This document shows positions 8,131-16,364 of a stretch of DNA of 18,930 nt, piece after piece. Origin of the DNA: Rhodobacteraceae bacterium UBA1957 (GTDB lineage Bacteria; Pseudomonadota; Alphaproteobacteria; Rhodobacterales; Rhodobacteraceae); contig DDEJ01000157.1 in assembly GCA_002336405.1 (NCBI GenBank), positions 1,501 through 20,430 of the forward strand. The letters are read 5' to 3'. The position numbers and the translations under genes were made by a program. The notes under the pieces were generated by a model, which ran no database searches, had not been told where the DNA came from, and saw only the letters and a list, made by a program, of their open reading frames with translations. The first letter of the stretch is position 1. Each line of letters opens with the position of its first letter.

Positions 8131-8159
8131 ATGGTAATCGCGGGAACAATATTCAGCAA
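8131..8159 (-). promoter_or_regulatory. Possible sigma-70-type promoter for dctP
   Basis: On the minus strand TTGCTG (8159-8154) and TACCAT (8136-8131) are 17 bases apart, giving 3/6 and 4/6 matches to the -35 and -10 consensus. The -35 lies inside the 8146-8170 inverted repeat, as expected if that repeat is a repressor operator. This is a visual match only. Confidence 0.35.
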
Positions 8160-8170
8160 GAGAATATTGT
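8146..8170. promoter_or_regulatory. Perfect 9+9 bp inverted repeat, candidate operator for the GntR regulator
   Basis: ACAATATTC (8146-8154) and GAATATTGT (8162-8170) are exact reverse complements separated by seven bases. The element lies midway between dctP and the divergent regulator gene. Half-site centres about 16 bp apart would put a dimer on one face of the DNA, and the repeat overlaps the best dctP -35. A T-run follows on the plus strand, but no gene lies upstream to be terminated there, so I favour an operator over a terminator. Confidence 0.5.
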
Positions 8171-8248
8171 ATTTTTTGATTATTTCGATAACGGCCTTTA
8201 ATTTCGAAAATTTTTATTTAAAAACAACTTCAATATGAAAGGTTTGGA

Positions 8249-8908
8249 ATGGTGGAAGAAACTGATGTTTACAAATTATTACACCAGAGGTTGGTAGCCG
8301 GCGGATTTGTTGCTGATCTAAAATTGCAGCCCGAGCAATTGCGAAAAGATTATAACTGCTCTGCCAGTACGATCCGCGAGGCGTTGTTCAGGCTGTCGAC
8401 GGTTGGCGTGGTGACCTTCAAAGAACAGCGCGGCTTTCGCGTACCGCAAGTCTCGCGTGTTGTGCAGCATGAATTAACCCATATGCGGATTTTGCTCGAG
8501 TGCGAAGGCGCCTGCTTGTCTATCCGGCTTGGTGGCGTCGCTTGGGAGGCGCGGCTGTCTGCGGCCCACCATAAACTGTCCCATATTGAAATGCGTGCCC
8601 GTTCAAAAGCAGAATTGGAGCCGTTATTTGATCTATGGAGTACCGCGGAGCAGGAATTTCATGAAACCTTAATTGATGCCTGCGGTTCTTTGACCCTCAA
8701 ACGCACCCATTCCATTATTTACCAGCAGTTTCGTCAGCAACTGATCAACGCAGATAGCGATACAATTTATGTCCCAGAGAACATCCTCCAGCATCAGGGC
8801 ATCTTAGAGGCGGCGCTTGACCGCGACGAGGATTTACTGCGCCGGTTAATTCATGACCATCTGTCTCGCAATCTGGCACAGCCTTTGCCAGAAAAAAAAT
8901 CTTGGTGA
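8249..8908 (+). CDS. GntR-family (FCD/FadR subfamily) transcriptional regulator
   Basis: DNA-binding regulator of 219 residues. The N-terminal winged helix (about 5-66) shows LRKDYNCSASTIREALFRLSTVGVV followed by the wing QRGFRVP. The C-terminal FCD ligand-binding domain is all-helical and keeps the metal-site pattern: an acidic residue near E134, H138 (EQEFHETL), H182 (QHQGIL) and H204 (IHDHL). FCD proteins of this kind usually repress operons for uronates, aldonates or organic acids and release DNA when the acid binds. The ATG at 8249 has AAAGG about nine bases upstream. The gene is divergent from dctP and next to two candidate operators, so it most likely controls the TRAP operon and perhaps the rightward operon too. 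Which acid is sensed cannot be read from the sequence. Confidence 0.93.
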   Translation: MVEETDVYKLLHQRLVAGGFVADLKLQPEQLRKDYNCSASTIREALFRLSTVGVVTFKEQRGFRVPQVSRVVQHELTHMRILLECEGACLSIRLGGVAWEARLSAAHHKLSHIEMRARSKAELEPLFDLWSTAEQEFHETLIDACGSLTLKRTHSIIYQQFRQQLINADSDTIYVPENILQHQGILEAALDRDEDLLRRLIHDHLSRNLAQPLPEKKSW

Positions 8909-8944
8909 TTTACAGGCTTTGCGAATGACTGAAGGACGGCGGTT

Positions 8945-9829
8945 TTAGCCATCGCTGTTGCGGGATTGTAATTCAAGGTACAAGCCGGCGTGGTCCAGTT
9001 CTGCACCGTTCATCTGGTGTACGAAATGGTCGAAACGATCGCGAATGTGCTGGGTAACGGGCAGGCTGAGATTGAGGTCGTTGGCTTCGCTTAAAACGTT
9101 ATTGAGATCTTTAAGCTGCAGTTTTGATAATCCACCGGGCGCAAAGTTGTTGGTTGTCATGCGTGTGCCATGTTGTTGTAAAATGGTACTGTCGGCAAAG
9201 CCACCGCGCAGGGCGTCTCGCACTGCCGCCGGGTCGGCGCCGCCTTTGTCAAGCAGCAGCATGGCCTCCGCCACAGCGCCAATTGTGACGGCAACAATTG
9301 CCTGATTTGCCAGTTTTGCAAGCTGGCCTGATCCGGATGGGCCGACATGGACCGGCCGGCCCAGAACAGACAAAACTGGTAGCGCGGCGGAAAAGGCTTT
9401 TTCTTGCCCACCAACCATAATGGCGAGACTGGCCGCTTCGGCGCCTTTGGTGCCCCCTGAAACCGGTGCATCCAGATGCGCAATTCCCAGTTCATCAAGC
9501 CGTGCTGATTGCGCCCGCGCCTGCGTAGGTTGCGTGCTGGACATATCGATCCAGAGGCTGCCCCGCCGCAGCGCCGCTCGCAGTTCTGGGCTCGCTAATA
9601 TTGCGTCAACTGCGGCGCCGTCAGACAGCATTGTGATGATAAAATCCGCACCATGGACCGCTTGATCGGGGGTTTCGGCAACGACGCCGCCACATTCGGT
9701 AAGTGCCGCAGCTTTGGTGGCAGTTCTGTTCCAAGCGACCAATTGATGGCCTGCGGCTAATAGGTGTTTTGCCATTGGCAAGCCCATCAACCCGATGCCA
9801 ATAAAGGCAATTTTTGAAGAAACGGTCAT
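8945..9829 (-). CDS. 3-hydroxyisobutyrate dehydrogenase-family protein (tartronate semialdehyde reductase-like)
   Basis: NAD(P)-dependent beta-hydroxyacid dehydrogenase of 294 residues, normal for the family. It has the dinucleotide motif GIGLMG (11-16), NRT at 34-36 after strand two (often seen in NADP users), the substrate loop DAPVSGGTKGA (120-130) and catalytic K172 in GQLAKLANQ. Members include GarR/GlxR (tartronate semialdehyde to D-glycerate), 3-hydroxyisobutyrate dehydrogenase and threonate dehydrogenase. In a sugar-acid island the GarR-type role is most likely, but this is inference. The ATG at 9829 has GAGGA about nine bases upstream. The gene is a single unit converging on the GntR gene (36 bp between stops) and divergent from the rightward operon. 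Confidence 0.9.
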   Translation of the reverse strand: MTVSSKIAFIGIGLMGLPMAKHLLAAGHQLVAWNRTATKAAALTECGGVVAETPDQAVHGADFIITMLSDGAAVDAILASPELRAALRRGSLWIDMSSTQPTQARAQSARLDELGIAHLDAPVSGGTKGAEAASLAIMVGGQEKAFSAALPVLSVLGRPVHVGPSGSGQLAKLANQAIVAVTIGAVAEAMLLLDKGGADPAAVRDALRGGFADSTILQQHGTRMTTNNFAPGGLSKLQLKDLNNVLSEANDLNLSLPVTQHIRDRFDHFVHQMNGAELDHAGLYLELQSRNSDG

Positions 9830-9922
9830 GTTGAATATCCTCAGCAGCGGTTTGTTGACCTTAGCCTATAGCCAAACTCCAGACCTTGCCATAGGGTGCA
9901 TCCGGGATTTGTTTTTGGTTTT

Positions 9923-9950
9923 TTGACTGCGCTCTTTGGCAAAATAGCAG
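9923..9950 (+). promoter_or_regulatory. Weak candidate promoter for the rightward catabolic operon
   Basis: TTGACT (9923-9928) and TAGCAG (9945-9950), 16 bases apart, are the best -35/-10 pair I can see in the 202-bp divergent region. The -10 is poor (3/6). A perfect TTGACA at 9975-9980 has no acceptable -10. Confidence 0.2.
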
Positions 9951-10031
9951 TAATGAGGGTGTCCGCAAAGGCCATTGACACAGATGAAGGTGGAAAGAGG
10001 TTTCTACCGGGTAAAACTGATTGGTAGTAGT

Positions 10032-10775
10032 ATGACACAAAGACTTAAAGGGAAAAATGTCCTGGTGACAGCGGCGGCGCAGGGCATTGGCCGGGCCTCT
10101 GTATTTGCGTTGGCAGCAGAGGGCGCCAAGGTGTTTGCCTCGGACGTAAATATGACAGCCCTATCCACGATTGGTGAGGGAAATCACGAAAATATTGAGA
10201 TTTTCGAGCTTGATGTGTGCAATGATGCCAGCGTTGCTGCCGGCATTGAGCGGGCGCAACCTGACGTGTTGTTCAACTGTGCCGGATTTGTGCATAACGG
10301 GACAATCCTCGATATGTCTGATGACGATTTGGATTTTGCGTTTGATTTGAATGTCCGGTCAATGTTGCGCACCATTCGTTCTGCGCTACCGGGGATGCTG
10401 GCGCGCGGCTCGGGCTCAATCATCAATATGTCGTCGGCCTGTTCATCAATTATCGGGGCGCCGAATCGATTCGTGTACGGCACCACCAAAGCCGCCGTTT
10501 TAGGGCTGACCAAATCTGTCGCCATCGATTATATCACCCAAGGCATCCGCTGTAATGCAATCTGCCCCGGCACCGTTGAAAGCCCAAGTTTGCACGACCG
10601 GCTCAGGGCCACAGGAGATTACGACGCGGCCATGAAAGCTTTTGTCGCGCGCCAACCCATGGGGCGGATCGCAAAGGCCGAAGAAATTGCAGCTCTTGTG
10701 GTCTATCTGGCCAGTGACGAGAGTGCCTTTACCACGGGGCAAGGTCACGTCATTGATGGCGGCTGGTCGGGGTGA
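10032..10775 (+). CDS. Short-chain dehydrogenase of the DHRS6 / 2-keto-3-deoxy-L-fuconate dehydrogenase type
   Basis: NAD-dependent oxidoreductase of 247 residues. It shows the unusual cofactor loop TAAAQGIG (13-20) instead of TGxxxGIG, D38 after strand two (NAD preference), FNCAGF (81-86), N107, S135 and catalytic Y149/K153 (YGTTK). These and the stretches LNVRSM, QGIRCN, CPGTV and YLASDES match, as I recall them, human DHRS6 and the bacterial enzyme that oxidises C4 of 2-keto-3-deoxy-L-fuconate or rhamnonate. The predicted product is a 2,4-diketo-3-deoxy acid, the substrate of the FAH-type hydrolase two genes on. I start at the ATG at 10032, since earlier in-frame codons from 9975 add a non-conserved tail; the ribosome site is weak. 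First gene of a five-gene operon, four bases before the next. Confidence 0.88.
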   Translation: MTQRLKGKNVLVTAAAQGIGRASVFALAAEGAKVFASDVNMTALSTIGEGNHENIEIFELDVCNDASVAAGIERAQPDVLFNCAGFVHNGTILDMSDDDLDFAFDLNVRSMLRTIRSALPGMLARGSGSIINMSSACSSIIGAPNRFVYGTTKAAVLGLTKSVAIDYITQGIRCNAICPGTVESPSLHDRLRATGDYDAAMKAFVARQPMGRIAKAEEIAALVVYLASDESAFTTGQGHVIDGGWSG

Positions 10776-10779
10776 GAAA

Positions 10780-12573
10780 ATGAAAAAAATAGACATAGCT
10801 GATCTGCGGTCGCGCAAGTGGTTTATGAACCCCGATAATCCTGAAATGACAGCGCTCTATCTTGAGCGCTATTTAAACTATGGTCTGACCCGGCAAGAGC
10901 TGCAATCGGGCAAGCCAATCATTGGTATTGCCCAGACGGGCAGTGATCTAAGCCCGTGCAACCGGCACCATATCGAACTGACAAAACGGGTCCGGGACGG
11001 CATTCTTGCGGCGGGTGGCACGCCGATTGAAATTCCAGTGCATCCTATTCAGGAAACTGGCAAGCGCCCGACGGCGATGCTGGATCGCAATCTGGCCTAT
11101 CTGTCGCTGGTTGAAACGTTGTTTGGCTATCCAATTGACGGGGTCGTTCTGAACATCGGCTGTGACAAAACCACGCCGGCGCTGCTGATGGCGGCCGCCA
11201 CGGTGAATATTCCGGCCATTGCCCTATCCGTCGGGCCAATGCTCAACGGCTGGTTTCAGGGCAAGCGCACCGGCTCTGGCACCATTGTGTGGAAAGCCCG
11301 CGAGATGCTGGCGGCGGGGGAAATCGACAATGAAGGCTTCATGGATATGGTGGCCAGTTCGGCGCCGTCTGTGGGATACTGTAACACGATGGGAACTGCG
11401 ACGACGATGAATTCTCTGGCCGAGGCCTTGGGTATGCAATTGCCTGGTGCGGCGGCGATCCCCGCACCGTATCGCGAGCGCGGTCAGATCAGCTATGAAA
11501 CCGGACGCCGCATTGTGGACATGGTCTGGGAAGACCTGCGTCCCAGTGACATCATGACACGCGCCGCATTCGAAAATGCCATCGTTGTCAATTCTGCAAT
11601 TGGTGGGTCGACCAATGCGCCCATTCACCTCAATGCGATTGCGCGACATCTCGGCGTGGCACTGGACAATGATGATTGGCAGGCTGTGGGGCACCATGTG
11701 CCGCTTATGGTTAACCTGCAGCCAGCTGGTACGTATTTGGGCGAAGATTATCACCGCGCCGGCGGCGTGCCGGCGGTTGTTGGCGAACTTATCGCGCAGG
11801 GTCTATTGCCCCATCCCGATGCGCTGACGGTCAATGGGCAGGCGATGGGCGAGAACTGCGGCGCGCGGCGCTCGGAAAACCTTGATGTGATCAAATCGGC
11901 TGCTGCGCCAATCAAACCAAATGCTGGCTTTATTAACCTCAGTGGCAATCTGTTTGACAGTGCAATCATGAAAACAAGCGTTATTAGTGACAGTTTTCGG
12001 GCGACCTATCTGTCGAACCCTGAGGATATGAACGCCTTTGAAGGTCGGGCCGTGGTGTTTGATGGGCCGGATGACTTTCATCACAGGATCGACGATCCCA
12101 CAGAAAACATCGATACGGGATGTATTTTGTTCATGCGTGGCACCGGTCCGATCGGCTATCCGGGGGGGGCTGAGGTGGTGAATATGCGCCCGCCTGCGTA
12201 TTTGCTGAAACAAGGTGTTGAGGCGTTGCCCTGTATCGGGGACGGTCGGCAATCGGGGACCTCTGGCAGCCCGTCTATTTTGAACGCCTCGCCTGAGGCC
12301 GCGGCTGGGGGCGGGTTGGCTTTGCTGCAAACGGGCGATCGGGTGCGGATTGATTTGAACCAGTGCAGCGCGGATATGCTGGTGTCGCACGATGCGCTGT
12401 CAGCGCGGGCGCGCATTCTTGAGACCAACGGCTATGCAATGCCTGAAAGTCAATCACCTTGGCAACAGTATTTCCGCGAAAAGGTAGGTCCCTTTGATAA
12501 GGGAATGATTCTCAAAGATGCAGATAATTATCAAGACATTGCGCGCAAGTTTATGCCGCGTGACAATCATTAA
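10780..12573 (+). CDS. IlvD/Edd-family aldonate dehydratase (arabinonate/xylonate dehydratase type)
   Basis: Fe-S dehydratase of 597 residues that converts an aldonate to a 2-keto-3-deoxy acid. Three cysteines, C60 (SPCN), C128 (GCDKTTPA) and C201 (GYCNTMG), sit where the [2Fe-2S] ligands of L-arabinonate and D-xylonate dehydratases are known to be. The [11 protein letters not shown] motif carries the expected catalytic serine (about 492). IlvD itself reads differently around these motifs, so a sugar-acid substrate is favoured over dihydroxyacid. The start is the ATG at 10780 with GGGGTGA overlapping the preceding stop; upstream in-frame codons lie inside the dehydrogenase gene. It lies between the C4-dehydrogenase and the diketo acid hydrolase, a set that fits a non-phosphorylative route. 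Whether it takes pentonates, L-fuconate or a hexonate is open. Confidence 0.93.
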   Translation: MKKIDIADLRSRKWFMNPDNPEMTALYLERYLNYGLTRQELQSGKPIIGIAQTGSDLSPCNRHHIELTKRVRDGILAAGGTPIEIPVHPIQETGKRPTAMLDRNLAYLSLVETLFGYPIDGVVLNIGCDKTTPALLMAAATVNIPAIALSVGPMLNGWFQGKRTGSGTIVWKAREMLAAGEIDNEGFMDMVASSAPSVGYCNTMGTATTMNSLAEALGMQLPGAAAIPAPYRERGQISYETGRRIVDMVWEDLRPSDIMTRAAFENAIVVNSAIGGSTNAPIHLNAIARHLGVALDNDDWQAVGHHVPLMVNLQPAGTYLGEDYHRAGGVPAVVGELIAQGLLPHPDALTVNGQAMGENCGARRSENLDVIKSAAAPIKPNAGFINLSGNLFDSAIMKTSVISDSFRATYLSNPEDMNAFEGRAVVFDGPDDFHHRIDDPTENIDTGCILFMRGTGPIGYPGGAEVVNMRPPAYLLKQGVEALPCIGDGRQSGTSGSPSILNASPEAAAGGGLALLQTGDRVRIDLNQCSADMLVSHDALSARARILETNGYAMPESQSPWQQYFREKVGPFDKGMILKDADNYQDIARKFMPRDNH

Positions 12574-12585
12574 GGATACCAAACG

Positions 12586-13434
12586 ATGAAGTTAGTGCGT
12601 TATGGTGCGGATGGCGCCGAGAAACCGGGATTGATTGATGCAAACGGTGAGTTGCGCGATCTGTCTGGCCATGTGACAGACATCGGCGGTGCAGATCTTT
12701 CTGATGCGACAATGGCGCGTTTGCGCGCGCTGGACAGCGCAACGTTGCCCAAAGTCTCGGGCGCGCCAAGGATTGGCCCCTGTGTTGGAAATATCGGCAA
12801 GTTTTTATGTATTGGGCTGAATTATTCTGATCATGCGGCGGAAACTGGCGCAGCAATCCCCGAGCATCCCATCTTGTTTTTCAAAGCCAACTCAGCGGTT
12901 GTGGGACCCAATGATGATGTCTCGATGCCGCGTGGGTCGGTCAGCACCGATTGGGAGGTTGAACTGGGCGTCGTGATCGGCAAGGCGGCGAAATATGTCA
13001 GTAAAGCCGATGCCTTGGAATATGTTGCAGGCTATTGCATCATCAATGACGTCTCAGAGCGGCATTTTCAGGCTAATTTGACGGGCCAGTGGACCAAGGG
13101 CAAATCTTGTGACACTTTTGGCCCCACCGGGCCTTGGCTGGTGACCCGCGACGACATTCCTGATCCGCAAAACCTTGATATGACCCTCGATGTCAACGGC
13201 AGCCGTCGCCAGACTGGAAATACCAAGACGATGATCTTTAATGTGGCCGAGATTATTGAGCATTTATCGGGGTTGATGACGCTGCATCCCGGAGACGTGA
13301 TCAGCACGGGCACCCCACCCGGGGTCGCTTTGGGGATGAAGCCCAAACCGGTTTATCTGAAAACCGGTGATGTGATGGACTTGCATATCGAAGGCCTTGG
13401 CCAACAACGTCAAACAGTGACACAGGATACCTGA
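12586..13434 (+). CDS. FAH-family hydrolase (2,4-diketo-3-deoxy acid hydrolase-like)
   Basis: Fumarylacetoacetase-fold hydrolase of 282 residues that cuts a C-C bond of a 2,4-diketo acid. The N-terminal subdomain begins MKLVRYG and ends near PRIGPCVGNIGKFLCIGLNY; the catalytic fold then shows the metal ligands E124 and E126 (DWEVELG) and D155 (NDVSER), KSCDTFGPTGPW and GDVISTGTPPGV. In close relatives this enzyme hydrolyses 2,4-diketo-3-deoxy-L-fuconate or rhamnonate to pyruvate and L-lactate, or pentonates to pyruvate and glycolate. Such proteins are often labelled ureidoglycolate lyase, which the context does not support. AAGGAT lies upstream of the ATG, 12 bases after the dehydratase stop and two bases before the next gene, so it is clearly co-transcribed. 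Confidence 0.92.
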   Translation: MKLVRYGADGAEKPGLIDANGELRDLSGHVTDIGGADLSDATMARLRALDSATLPKVSGAPRIGPCVGNIGKFLCIGLNYSDHAAETGAAIPEHPILFFKANSAVVGPNDDVSMPRGSVSTDWEVELGVVIGKAAKYVSKADALEYVAGYCIINDVSERHFQANLTGQWTKGKSCDTFGPTGPWLVTRDDIPDPQNLDMTLDVNGSRRQTGNTKTMIFNVAEIIEHLSGLMTLHPGDVISTGTPPGVALGMKPKPVYLKTGDVMDLHIEGLGQQRQTVTQDT

Positions 13435-13436
13435 AT

Positions 13437-14387
13437 ATGACTGATTTACTTCTTATTGGTGGCGCGACCCCCGAGATGCTGGAACGCCTCGAGGCGGCTT
13501 TCACGGTTCATCGGCTGGAAGATGCTGCGGATCCTGTGTCTTGGTTGGCCGAGCACGGATCTAAAATTCACTACGTCGCCACCAATGGCCACGATGGTGT
13601 CAAGCCTAACTATATCAAGGCCATGCCTGATCTTAAGCTGATCAGCTGTTACGGCGTCGGCTATGATGCGATTGATACCAGCTTGGCAAGGGCAGGTGGC
13701 ATTATGGTGACGCATACGCCAAATGTCCTGAACGCCGAAGTGGCGAGCACTGCGTTGATGCTGATGCTGGCGTGTTATCGCAACCTGTTGGCGGATGATG
13801 CACATGTACGTTCGGGCGATTGGGAAACTGGTGGTAACGCCCCTTTGAGCCGGTCGGCTGACAATCAAGTTGTGGGCATCGTGGGTTTGGGGCGGATCGG
13901 GCAGGCGATTGCCGACAAGCTGGCACCGTTCAACGCCACAATCTTGTATCATGCGCGCAGCCAGAAAATGGTTCCCTATCAGTACTGCGAAAGTCTGGTC
14001 GATATGGCGCAGGCAGCGGATGTGCTGGTCTGTATCACCCCGGGTGGTGAGGCCACCAGTAAGCTGGTCAATGCCGAGGTGATCAACGCGCTGGGCCCCA
14101 AGGGCACGCTGATCAATGTCAGCCGTGGATCTGTGGTGGACGAGACGGCGATGATTGCCGCGTTGCAAGAGGGGCGTTTGGGTTGGGCGGGCCTTGATGT
14201 GTTCGAGCAAGAGCCGAAAGTACCAGCGGCGCTGCGGCAGATGGCCAATGTTGTGTTGCTGCCCCACGTAGGCAGCGCCACCCATGAGACCCGCGCCGCG
14301 ATGGGCAATCTTACGGTTGATAATCTGCTGCAACATTTGGAAAATGGCACAGTGATAAGCCCAGTTCCAGAATGCGGGGACATGTAA
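13437..14387 (+). CDS. D-2-hydroxyacid dehydrogenase (glyoxylate/hydroxypyruvate reductase-like)
   Basis: NAD(P)-dependent dehydrogenase of 316 residues with the D-isomer-specific fold. Substrate-side residues lie in ISCYGVGYDAID (69-80), and the Rossmann motif is VGLGRIG (149-155). The catalytic triad is R230 (NVSRGS), E259 (DVFEQEP) and H277 (LPHVGSAT). After strand two the sequence is HARS rather than an acidic residue, suggesting NADP(H). Members interconvert glyoxylate/glycolate, hydroxypyruvate/D-glycerate or similar pairs. Straight after the FAH-type hydrolase (two bases between genes) it probably processes the 2-hydroxyacid released with pyruvate, or recycles the 2-keto acid made from it. 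The ATG has AGGA nine bases upstream. Phosphoglycerate dehydrogenase is unlikely, since the C-terminal regulatory domain is absent. Confidence 0.92.
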   Translation: MTDLLLIGGATPEMLERLEAAFTVHRLEDAADPVSWLAEHGSKIHYVATNGHDGVKPNYIKAMPDLKLISCYGVGYDAIDTSLARAGGIMVTHTPNVLNAEVASTALMLMLACYRNLLADDAHVRSGDWETGGNAPLSRSADNQVVGIVGLGRIGQAIADKLAPFNATILYHARSQKMVPYQYCESLVDMAQAADVLVCITPGGEATSKLVNAEVINALGPKGTLINVSRGSVVDETAMIAALQEGRLGWAGLDVFEQEPKVPAALRQMANVVLLPHVGSATHETRAAMGNLTVDNLLQHLENGTVISPVPECGDM

Positions 14388-14396
14388 GAGGCTGCG

Positions 14397-15497
14397 ATGA
14401 ACAAAATTACCGGCGTCAAAGCACGCCTGTTCAACGTTCCGCTTGATGAGGTGCTGACCGATGCAAAACACGGGGCGCACAGCCATTTTCATCTGATCAC
14501 CGCGACGATCACCTTGAGCGATGGTCGCAGCGCTACGGGCTATACCTATAACGGGGGGCGTGGGGGTGTGGCCACGGCTGCGGTCATTACCCACGATCTG
14601 GCCGATCTGTTGATTGGCGAAGATGCCGGTGACGTTGAAGGGTTGTACCAGAAAATGCAGTGGCATCTGCATTATGTCGGCCGCGGGGGTATCGTCAGCT
14701 TTGCAATATCGGCGATTGATATCGCGTTGTGGGATTTGCGCGCGAAAGCTGCCGCCATACCGCTATGGAAAATAACTGGCGGCGCATCAGATCGCTGCCA
14801 GGCTTATGCTGGCGGGATTGATCTTGGTTTTGCATTGCCAAAATTGCTGGCCAGTGTGGAAGGCTATCTGGCGGCGGGGTTCAACGCGGTTAAGATCAAA
14901 ATTGGCCAACCTGATATGGCCGATGATGTGGCCCGAATTCGCGCAGTTCGTGCACTGATCGGCCCTGATGTGACCTTTATGATGGATGCCAATTATGCGC
15001 TGAGCGTCGCTGAGGCAATCGCGCTGGGCAACGCGGTGAAAGACCAAGATATATACTGGTTTGAAGAGCCGGTTATTCCCGATGATTATCGCGGGTATGC
15101 GCGGGTTTCGCAAAGCACAGGTATCGCTGTGGCGCAGGGTGAAAACCTGCACACCATTCATGAATTTGAAATGGCTTTGGCCCAGTCAGAATTGGGCTTT
15201 ATCCAGCCAGATGCCTCGAATTGCGGTGGCATTACTGGCTGGCTCGAAGTGGCCGGTCACAGTGCGCTGGCCGGCGTGCCCGTGTGCAGTCACGGAATGC
15301 AGGAATTGCATGTCAGTCTGGTCAGTGGTCAGGCCCATGGTGGTTGGCTCGAGGTGCACAGCTTCCCGATTGACCGCTATACGACGCGACCTTTGGTGAT
15401 TGCCGACCATTGTGCCGTCGCCCCCCATAGTCCGGGGATCGGGGTCACCTTTGATTGGCCCAGATTGCAGCCGTTTGAGGTTGCTTTATTCCCGTGA
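14397..15497 (+). CDS. Enolase-superfamily enzyme, 3,6-anhydro-L-galactonate cycloisomerase-like
   Basis: Mg-dependent acid-sugar enzyme of 366 residues in the mandelate racemase subgroup. All catalytic parts are present: KIK (K166/K168), metal ligands D197 (DANY), E223 (FEEP) and E249 (QGEN), and the D272-H299 dyad (QPDASNCGG and CSHGMQE). The stretches [36 protein letters not shown] and [13 protein letters not shown] match what I recall of Vibrio 3,6-anhydro-alpha-L-galactonate cycloisomerase, which opens the anhydro ring to give 2-keto-3-deoxy-L-galactonate. A related sugar-acid dehydratase is the alternative. GAGG lies five bases upstream of the ATG, nine bases after the hydroxyacid dehydrogenase stop. 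It ends the operon, with one base between its stop and the stop of the convergent idnO-like gene. Confidence 0.9.
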   Translation: MNKITGVKARLFNVPLDEVLTDAKHGAHSHFHLITATITLSDGRSATGYTYNGGRGGVATAAVITHDLADLLIGEDAGDVEGLYQKMQWHLHYVGRGGIVSFAISAIDIALWDLRAKAAAIPLWKITGGASDRCQAYAGGIDLGFALPKLLASVEGYLAAGFNAVKIKIGQPDMADDVARIRAVRALIGPDVTFMMDANYALSVAEAIALGNAVKDQDIYWFEEPVIPDDYRGYARVSQSTGIAVAQGENLHTIHEFEMALAQSELGFIQPDASNCGGITGWLEVAGHSALAGVPVCSHGMQELHVSLVSGQAHGGWLEVHSFPIDRYTTRPLVIADHCAVAPHSPGIGVTFDWPRLQPFEVALFP

Positions 15498-15498
15498 A

Positions 15499-16266
15499 TT
15501 AGAGCGAAGCCGTGATTCCGCCATCGACATAAAGTGTGTGGCCGTTGACAAAGCTTGACGCGCCCGAGGAGAGAAACACGCAAGCACCAACCAGTTCTTC
15601 GACATTGCCCCAACGTCCAGCAGGTGTGCGCTTGGCCAGCCATTCGCTAAAGTCTGGGTCGGCTACAAGTGCTGCGTTTAGCGGGGTGTCGAAATAGCCC
15701 GGTGCGATCGCGTTGCACTGTAACCCGTGCTTGGCCCAGTCGGTGGCCATACCCTTTGTCAAGTTTGTCACCGCGCCTTTGGTGGCTGTGTATGGGGCAA
15801 TGCCGGGGCGAGCCAAGGCTGATTGCACACTGGCGATATTTATAATTTTACCGGCTTTGCGGTCAATCATATGACGCGCCACGGCTTGGCCGACATGAAA
15901 CACCGAGGCGACATTGGTTTGCAGTAACTTTTCAAAGGCGTCGGCGGGAAAATTCTCTAACTCGGTGCGGTGTTGCATGCCAGCATTGTTGACCAGAATA
16001 TCGATTGCGCCGGATGTATCCTCAAACCCGTCAACGGCTGCGCGCACAGCATAATGATCGGTGACATCAACTCCAAGCGTTTGTACATCGGCACCCGTAG
16101 CGGAAAGGCTGTCTGCTGCCGCCTGCAATTTGGTCTGGTCTCTGCCGTTTAGGATGATTTTTGCGCCCGAAGCCGCTAGGCCTTTCGCCAGCGCATAGCC
16201 GATGCCTTGACTGGATCCGGTGATCAATGCAGATTTCCCGGCTAAATTGAAGAGTGATGATGACAT
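15499..16266 (-). CDS. idnO: Short-chain dehydrogenase, gluconate 5-dehydrogenase (IdnO)-like
   Basis: Classical short-chain reductase of 255 residues: TGSSQGIG (16-23), NNAG (93-96), N118, S146 and Y159/K163 (YTATK), and the C-terminal VNGHTLYVDGG. NGR at 40-42 after strand two points to NADP(H). The opening LFNLAGKSALITGSSQGIG and the stretch APGYFDTPLN are typical of 5-keto-D-gluconate reductase IdnO/Gno; KduD, which works on 2,5-diketo-3-deoxygluconate, is close enough to be an alternative. Expected reaction: reduction at C5 of a 5-keto hexonate or its 3-deoxy analogue. The ATG at 16266 has AGGA eight bases upstream. Convergent with the enolase-family gene (one base between stops) and divergent from the idnD-like gene with 98 bp between starts, an arrangement fitting a paired oxidation-reduction at C5. 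Confidence 0.88.
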   Translation of the reverse strand: MSSSLFNLAGKSALITGSSQGIGYALAKGLAASGAKIILNGRDQTKLQAAADSLSATGADVQTLGVDVTDHYAVRAAVDGFEDTSGAIDILVNNAGMQHRTELENFPADAFEKLLQTNVASVFHVGQAVARHMIDRKAGKIINIASVQSALARPGIAPYTATKGAVTNLTKGMATDWAKHGLQCNAIAPGYFDTPLNAALVADPDFSEWLAKRTPAGRWGNVEELVGACVFLSSGASSFVNGHTLYVDGGITASL

Positions 16267-16364
16267 ATCCTGTTTCCTGATTGTTATTAATCTTATTGGC
16301 CTTGGCGTTGGGGTCGGTTATCGGTATCTTGTGAAACAATGTACAGCTTGGAAATAGGTGCCTA

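Noticed and set aside
11803..12390. Open frame of 195 codons on the minus strand inside the IlvD/Edd gene
   Set aside because: Arg/His/Pro-rich antisense shadow of a gene with complete Fe-S motifs.
12586..13434. Annotation of the FAH-family gene as ureidoglycolate lyase
   Set aside because: No purine or allantoin genes are nearby; the operon context and sequence character favour a 2,4-diketo acid hydrolase.
13446..14672. Open frame of 408 codons on the minus strand opposite the hydroxyacid dehydrogenase and the start of the second enolase gene
   Set aside because: Two clear genes with intact catalytic motifs lie on the plus strand; the reverse frame has no recognisable domain and is a by-product of codon bias.
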